Part shown: piece after piece, positions 59,618 to 64,000 of the stretch | Layout of the letters: each line of letters starts with the position of its first letter | Position numbering within the stretch: position 1 is the first letter of the stretch | Notes under the pieces: generated by a model | The model's database searches: none | Seen by the model: the letters and a program-made list of their open reading frames with translations, nothing else | What the model was told of the DNA's origin: nothing | Program-made: the position numbers and the translations under genes | Assembly: GCF_000242455.2 (NCBI RefSeq) | Contig: NC_019892.1 | Span: 9,310,744 to 9,374,743, forward strand | DNA from: Singulisphaera acidiphila DSM 18658 | GTDB lineage: Bacteria > Planctomycetota > Planctomycetia > Isosphaerales > Isosphaeraceae | Direction: 5' to 3' | Length of the DNA stretch: 64,000 nt

Positions 59618-61027
59618 ATGGCCAGACCCGTTGAAATCCGTTACGAGCAGGCGGTCTACGGGAGCTTTCCGTTCTGGGACCGTGGCTATTCCATCCTGGC
59701 GCACTCGCCGGGCTGCCGGCCCGAGTGGCTGGTTGGCCTCCGCGCGGCCTGCCAGCAATTCGGCGAGCGCCCTGCCGGGGCAGCCGAAGCCTCGGCCTTG
59801 TTCGCACTCAAGCTCGAAGCCGGCCCCTGGCTGATCGTGGGCGTCAGCCCCCAGGGGGAAGACGACCGTGGCCGACCGGGCGCTCTGGCATTCCACGCCC
59901 TCTTCCTCGACCCGCGCGACTATCGCCAGGCGGGCGGGAATCCGTTCGATTTCGCCCCCCTCCTGAGGAAGGACTGGACCGCCGAGACCGAGACGCTCCC
60001 CACCGGCGTCTGGGCGGTGGAACCGGCTGAACCTTCGCTGCCACCGGTGGGCAACCAGGCCGAGTCGATCGCCGCGACCCTGGGACGGGGTAGGCGAGTG
60101 GCGATCCAGGCCAACGCCCCGATTGACGCGCTGGCCCGGCAGGTCTGGAGCCTGCTGCCACTCTCGATCCGCGGCCGCGCCTCGGTGGCCACCTGGGCGT
60201 TCGGCAACGGCAATCACTTCGACCTCGTCGCCCTGCCCCGCCTGGCCGGGATCGAGTTCGACGGTTCCTACGTCGACCTGCCCCAGGTCGACGCCAGCCC
60301 AGGCAGGCCAACGCTCGAGCCAACCGTGCCTCGAACCGGGCGTTGGTGGAAAACCGTTCTCCAACGCGCGATGCCGATCCTCGGGCTGTCCGCCCTTCTG
60401 CTGGGCGCGGCGCTGGGAATCGTCCTCCGCCCGGGCAACGACAAGCCCCCTCCCGCTCTTCTCCCGGAGAAGATCGCCACCTCGCTCGACCGTCCCCATC
60501 CGGACGCTTCGGCCTATCCATCCGAAATCGCGGACGCTGAGGAGAAGCGTCGAGTGACTGAGGGGTTGGTCAACCTGATCGAGCCGTTCGGCCTGAGGAT
60601 CGCCGGAGATCTCGCCCAGGAAGATCCGGCCGCCTTGATGATGACACTGGCCACTCGCTTGCGTTATCGAGGCCCTTGGCTGACGGCGGCCGAATTGGCC
60701 GAGCTCGAGGACGAGGCCGGTCTGGGTTCGAGCCGCGATCGAAGCCTGGCACGGGAGTGGCACGCGCGGGTGCGCCGGTTCGCACCGGATCGCGTGTTGC
60801 CGGCAAATTTCCCGGCCGGACCGCTCCGTTGGCAGCTCGACACCCTCGCCTGGTCGTTCCACCTCGACGACGAGCCCGCCGATCGCCGCCGCTCTCCGGC
60901 CGAGATCCCCCACGCCCTGGCCCACGCGCTGGCCTTGGATGTCTCGCTCCGCGAGACGCCCCTGGTCGCGAGTCACCCCGCGCTGGCCGCTTATCGCAAA
61001 TTCCTCGGTCGACTCCCGAGACGCTGA
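59618..61027 (+). CDS. GTPase-associated protein (GAP1-N-like) with membrane helix
   Basis: A 469-residue protein. The N-terminal 120 residues (EIRYEQAVYGSFPFWDRGYS, ILAHSPGCRPEWLVGL, ALAFHALFLDPRDYRQAGGN) match the pattern of GAP1-N domains, which accompany GTPases in predicted prokaryotic conflict systems. A conserved core follows to about 235 (GRASVATWAFGNGNHFDLVA), then a Pro/Arg linker, one transmembrane helix at about 251-270 (MPILGLSALLLGAALGIVL) and a helical domain on the far side. The adjacent GTPase shares the one-helix topology, so the two may form a membrane complex. The exact GAP1 subtype cannot be decided by eye. Confidence 0.75.
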   Translation: MARPVEIRYEQAVYGSFPFWDRGYSILAHSPGCRPEWLVGLRAACQQFGERPAGAAEASALFALKLEAGPWLIVGVSPQGEDDRGRPGALAFHALFLDPRDYRQAGGNPFDFAPLLRKDWTAETETLPTGVWAVEPAEPSLPPVGNQAESIAATLGRGRRVAIQANAPIDALARQVWSLLPLSIRGRASVATWAFGNGNHFDLVALPRLAGIEFDGSYVDLPQVDASPGRPTLEPTVPRTGRWWKTVLQRAMPILGLSALLLGAALGIVLRPGNDKPPPALLPEKIATSLDRPHPDASAYPSEIADAEEKRRVTEGLVNLIEPFGLRIAGDLAQEDPAALMMTLATRLRYRGPWLTAAELAELEDEAGLGSSRDRSLAREWHARVRRFAPDRVLPANFPAGPLRWQLDTLAWSFHLDDEPADRRRSPAEIPHALAHALALDVSLRETPLVASHPALAAYRKFLGRLPRR

Positions 61028-61108
61028 CCGAAATCCGGAGGTTGACCAGCGCAACGACCCGATCTGGCCTGGTGCGGCCCCCCGAGGTTCCGACTACAAT
61101 ACAACGGT

Positions 61109-61627
61109 ATGGCGACCATGACCCGACTCCCGCGATCGACACGACTTCTCTGGCTGATTCCCCTGCTCGCCCTGGCGGGTTGCAGCGGTGGCGAAGCCGT
61201 CACAAAGCAGTCGATTGCCAAGGCGCGAAAGGTCTGGGCGCGGGCTCAAATCGACGATTACGACCTCGACTGGACCAGCTCGGGAACAAATAACGCCTAC
61301 TACCGCGTCACCGTACGCAATGGACGAGTCCGGAGTCTCGAGCAGGTGCTCCCCGAGGGCCGAACCGTCGAACTCCATCCCGGGAAGCCCGAGTATTTTG
61401 GGGTCGACGGCCTCTTCCTGACGATGGCCGAGGAGCTTGCCCAACTCGGAACCGACCGGCCGTTCGGGCAGGCGAAAGGATCCAAGGCTGTGCTCCTGTT
61501 TACCCCTGACCCCAAGTACGGTTACCCCCAGAGCTATCGCCGAGACATCGTCGGCGCAACGCTGCCGGTCGCAATCGACGTCGTCCGCTTTGTCCCGAAT
61601 CCGCCGCGAACCAAGCCCTCTCTCTAA
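61109..61627 (+). CDS. Lipoprotein of DUF6174 type
   Basis: A 172-residue protein. The signal RLLWLIPLLALAGCSGG has a lipobox (LALAGC). The mature part begins ARKVWARAQIDDYDLDWTSSG, followed by YRVTVRNGRVRSLEQV and GVDGLFLTMAEELAQLG; this W-x-x-x-x-x-x-D-Y pattern with the later Y-x-V-x-V-x-N-G-x-V is that of DUF6174. Function unknown. It lies 81 bases after the GAP1-like gene, so it may or may not belong to the cluster. Confidence 0.78.
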   Translation: MATMTRLPRSTRLLWLIPLLALAGCSGGEAVTKQSIAKARKVWARAQIDDYDLDWTSSGTNNAYYRVTVRNGRVRSLEQVLPEGRTVELHPGKPEYFGVDGLFLTMAEELAQLGTDRPFGQAKGSKAVLLFTPDPKYGYPQSYRRDIVGATLPVAIDVVRFVPNPPRTKPSL

Positions 61628-61702
61628 TCGAAGTCTCATCAAACCCCAGGGGGCCAAGCCCGATCAGTCGGCCTCTCGCTCCCTCGGAGAACTCTCTGTC
61701 CC

Positions 61703-62482
61703 GTGCAAAATACTCAGGATCAGGATCGCCAGTGGAGCCGCCACGCGGCGAAGTATGACGAATTGTTTCTCGATGCGCTCGACCCGTCGGTCGAGAACCC
61801 GATCTGGGCCGCCCTGGACGCAGTGCCCAAGCCCCAGTCACGGACGATCGCAGATCTCGGTTGTGGGACCGGCCCGCTCTTACCCCGGTTGGTCGGCCGG
61901 TTCGGCCGAGTGGTTGCGCTCGACTTCGCCCCCGCCATGATCGCCCGAGCGCGAACTCGGGTTGAAGGCCATGCCGACGCCGACTCGGTGACGTTCGAGA
62001 CCCGGGCGATGCACGACCTCGACGACTTCGCCGGGCAGTTTGACGTGGTGGTCGCGATCAACTCGCTGGTCATGCCCGACGTCCGGGAGATCGACCGAAC
62101 CCTCCGCGCCATCCGCGCCAGCCTCCGGCCGGGCGGCCAGTTCCTCGGCGTACTCCCGTCGATGGACGCGATCCATTATCATACCATGTTGCTGATGGAT
62201 CAGGCTCTCGACCGCGGTCTCGAGATCGAAGAGGCCGAGCGATCCGCCGCGTTCCACGCTGAGCACCAGTATTACGAGTTCGCCTTCGGCCGGTTCCAGT
62301 TCCTCGGCCTACGGCAGAAGTTCTGGCAGCCGTTCGAGATCCGGCATCGCATGGCCAAGGCGGGATTTGCGTCGGTCGAGCTCGGCCAGGTCCTTTACCC
62401 GTGGGACGAAAGCATGGCTGGCGGCGCGGATTTTGCCGATCACCCCAGAAGCTGGGATTGGTCGTTCGTGGCTCGTCCCTAG
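61703..62482 (+). CDS. Class I SAM-dependent methyltransferase
   Basis: A 259-residue enzyme from a GTG start (VQNTQDQDRQWSRHAAKYDE). The AdoMet-binding core: TIADLGCGTGPLLPRLVG (motif I), VVALDFAPAMIARAR (acidic loop), FDVVVAINSLVMPDVREI (motif IV) and LRPGGQFLGVLPS (post-motif). C-terminal helical extension KFWQPFEIRHRMAKAGF. The substrate is unknown; resemblance to small-molecule methyltransferases. A family C repeat begins three bases after the stop. Confidence 0.9.
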   Translation: MQNTQDQDRQWSRHAAKYDELFLDALDPSVENPIWAALDAVPKPQSRTIADLGCGTGPLLPRLVGRFGRVVALDFAPAMIARARTRVEGHADADSVTFETRAMHDLDDFAGQFDVVVAINSLVMPDVREIDRTLRAIRASLRPGGQFLGVLPSMDAIHYHTMLLMDQALDRGLEIEEAERSAAFHAEHQYYEFAFGRFQFLGLRQKFWQPFEIRHRMAKAGFASVELGQVLYPWDESMAGGADFADHPRSWDWSFVARP

Positions 62483-62484
62483 CG

Positions 62485-62668
62485 AAGCCGTTGGTCTCGT
62501 TTTTCTTTGATTGATCTGATGGGCGACCGCGGTGATACAATCGCTGTTGGGTGCCACGGGTTGTACTCAACCCGTGAACGATAGCCCCGGTTTTTGGCTC
62601 ACGGGTTGGATACAACCCGTGGCACCCAGGGCTTGCACATGATTCAATGCAAAGAAAAACCAGGTCCA
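62485..62668. repeat. Family C dispersed repeat, copy 2
   Basis: Nearly identical to the copy at 46011 and in the same orientation: AAGCCGTTGGTCTCG at the left, AAAGAAAAACCAGGTCCA at the right, and the hairpin core built on CCACGGGTTGTACTCAACCC. Confidence 0.92.
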
Positions 62669-62717
62669 GGTGCTTAGTCGCCTTGAACCCGAACCGCTTC
62701 ACCGCAAAGGAGGCCTG

Positions 62718-63002
62718 ATGGCCCCCCAAGCCCCCCGCGAGCAGGAACAATCGATCAAGGCGCGAAAGCGCGAGATCTTTGAAGAAGAACAGGATTTCGG
62801 CCCCCGGAAACCGTTCGCCGACTACCTTGCGATGACCGAGGCCACCCCCCTGACGAGCCCCCAAAAGGCCATGCTCTGGGGGATTGGCGCGCTGGTGGTG
62901 CTCCTCCTGGTGGCCGCCTTGCTAACCATGCCTGCCCCGAGCAGTGGGCCTCACCACGCCGCCAACCCCCAGGGCGCGGCGGCTCCGACGGCAGGGCGTT
63001 GA
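62718..63002 (+). CDS. Small single-pass membrane protein
   Basis: A 94-residue protein with AAAGGAGG six bases before the ATG. The N-terminal half is charged and helical (EQSIKARKREIFEEEQDFGP, RKPFADYLAMTE); one membrane helix is at about 50-68 (AMLWGIGALVVLLLVAALL); a Pro/Ala-rich tail ends the protein. An N-in topology is likely. No function known. Confidence 0.75.
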   Translation: MAPQAPREQEQSIKARKREIFEEEQDFGPRKPFADYLAMTEATPLTSPQKAMLWGIGALVVLLLVAALLTMPAPSSGPHHAANPQGAAAPTAGR

Positions 63003-63021
63003 ACTGAGCACCTGGTTCAAG

Positions 63022-63789
63022 TCAGGCGCGCCGCTTGGATCGCGACTTGACCGGCTCGGCCGTCGTGGCGGTCGGTCCCGCGTTGCCGACATCGGGGAGC
63101 GTGCGGCTCCAGTTCTCGACCGACATCCGGATGTGGCGTGACATCGCCCGGACCGAGGCCTTGCGATCCTCGGCCAGAAGCGCCTCGACGATCGCCAGGT
63201 GCTCGTGAGCCTCGGCTTCAAACCGGCCCGAGCTAAAGCGCGACTCGTCACGCGCGTAAGTCACGTCGCGGAAGGCGCGGAAGAGGATTTTCAACCGCCC
63301 CAGCTCGTGGGCCAAGAAGCCGTTGCGACACGACGAGGCGATCAGGTCGTGCAACCGGCTGTCGACGGCCCCCGCCTCGTCGAGGAAGCCAGGGCCCGGC
63401 GACTTCGCCTTGACCAGCAGATCCTTGAGAGCGGCGGCAAGGGCCCGCAGGTCGGCGGGAGCGATCCAGCCACAGGCGCTTCGCGTGGCCTCGCATTCCA
63501 GAACCCGGCGGACCTGGCAGATCTCCCCCACTTCCTCCATCGTGACCCGGCGGATCACCGCCCCCCGGTTGGGGAGCAGGTCGACGATGCCAATTCCCTC
63601 GAGTGCGACCAGGGCCTCGCGTATCGGCGTGGGGCTGACCCCAAAGCGATCGGCCAGTTCCTGAGTGACCAGGTGCTGCCCTGCGCGGAGCCGCCCCTGA
63701 AACACCTCAACCAATAACGACTGCACGATCACCCGGCGTCGCAGGCCGTGATCGCACTTCAACGACTTGTTCCCATCGGGTGTCGACAT
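63022..63789 (-). CDS. GntR-family regulator with FCD effector domain
   Basis: A 255-residue regulator. The GntR winged HTH at about 15-80 shows GRLRAGQHLVTQELADRFGV, SPTPIREALVALEGIGIVDL and LPNRGAVIRRVTMEEVGEI. The all-helical FCD domain (about 85-235) includes RRVLECEATRSACG and the metal-ligand region SRLHDLIASSCRN plus AEAHEHLAIVEALLAEDR. FadR-type members respond to organic acids and repress catabolic genes. I start at MSTPDGNKSL. It converges on the small membrane protein with 19 bases between stops; its targets, perhaps upstream on the minus strand outside the window, are not visible. Confidence 0.92.
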   Translation of the reverse strand: MSTPDGNKSLKCDHGLRRRVIVQSLLVEVFQGRLRAGQHLVTQELADRFGVSPTPIREALVALEGIGIVDLLPNRGAVIRRVTMEEVGEICQVRRVLECEATRSACGWIAPADLRALAAALKDLLVKAKSPGPGFLDEAGAVDSRLHDLIASSCRNGFLAHELGRLKILFRAFRDVTYARDESRFSSGRFEAEAHEHLAIVEALLAEDRKASVRAMSRHIRMSVENWSRTLPDVGNAGPTATTAEPVKSRSKRRA

Positions 63790-64000
63790 GAGTCTAAGCA
63801 ACAACCGGGTCTGAAGGAAAACGAGGAGCCACGCCCTCTTATCATACCCTAAGGGCGACCGAAGATGACGCCACGAACTCGCGGCCGATCAATCAAGATT
63901 CATCAGGCCTTCGGTTCCAATCAAAAAAAAAGAGGGGAGAACCTCAGCATAACACGTCCTCGAAGACGGCCACCAGACAATATCCTGTAGAATCGGCGAG

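Overview
The window comes from a high-GC bacterium that is almost certainly a planctomycete, most likely of the Isosphaera/Singulisphaera/Gemmata type. The evidence is a DUF1559 pilin-like protein with an FTLIE cleavage motif and a C-terminal H-X9-DG motif, a PEP-CTERM protein, a DUF4091 protein, a GH71/99-like secreted protein, many histidine kinase/GAF/PAS and ECF sigma proteins, and abundant hairpin-forming dispersed repeats. The species assignment is inference. I saw no rRNA, tRNA or CRISPR array.

Layout. 1-6.2 kb: a gene end cut by the window edge, a histidine-rich small protein, then a CzcB/CzcA-type heavy-metal RND pump. 6.3-8 kb (minus): two tandem RlaP-type nucleotidyltransferases. 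8.4-14.1 kb: a hybrid sensor kinase, a PEP-CTERM protein, a GH71/99-like secreted protein and a small protein. 14.3-15.8 kb: a complete IS4/IS50-like insertion sequence with inverted repeats and a perfect 12-bp target duplication, sitting inside a dispersed palindromic repeat. 16-18.8 kb (minus): a beta-carbonic anhydrase translationally coupled to a bestrophin channel, then an eRF1-like (baeRF) protein. 19-21.5 kb: a DUF2071 protein, a CAP-domain protein and a lipoprotein.

21.7-29.1 kb holds the most system-like unit: a five-gene minus-strand operon of sigma factor, unknown 194-aa protein, 1355-aa AAA-like ATPase fused to GAF/PAS/histidine kinase, response regulator without a DNA-binding domain, and a cytosolic HExxH metalloprotease. 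I could not match it to a named system. A subtilase with a convergent free-standing prodomain-like lipoprotein follows (29.4-31.9 kb), then pyruvate kinase.

34.4-38.4 kb: a helical-repeat membrane protein whose last 51 bp are duplicated 1.6 kb downstream. Between the two copies lies a HEPN gene, an overlapping partner, and an AlbA_2/Schlafen-like gene truncated into the second copy. 38.4-40 kb is gene-poor, with 208-bp direct repeats and perfect hairpins. 40-50.2 kb (minus) is a catabolic region: ROK regulator, MLE-type enolase-superfamily enzyme, an amidohydrolase-fold protein that has lost its metal ligands, two intact amidohydrolases, a sodium:solute symporter, a Gfo/Idh/MocA oxidoreductase and a DUF4091 protein. 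Part of it is bracketed by inverted 186-bp repeats.

50.4-55 kb: a DUF1559 gene behind a clear sigma-70 promoter, tandem palindromic repeats, a transthyretin-like lipoprotein, RraA and a histidinol-dehydrogenase paralogue. 55.6-61 kb: a four-gene GTPase-centred cluster (membrane protein, small protein, membrane GTPase with a C2-like tail, GAP1-like protein) resembling predicted GTPase-associated conflict systems. The window ends with a DUF6174-like lipoprotein, a methyltransferase, a small membrane protein and a GntR/FCD regulator.
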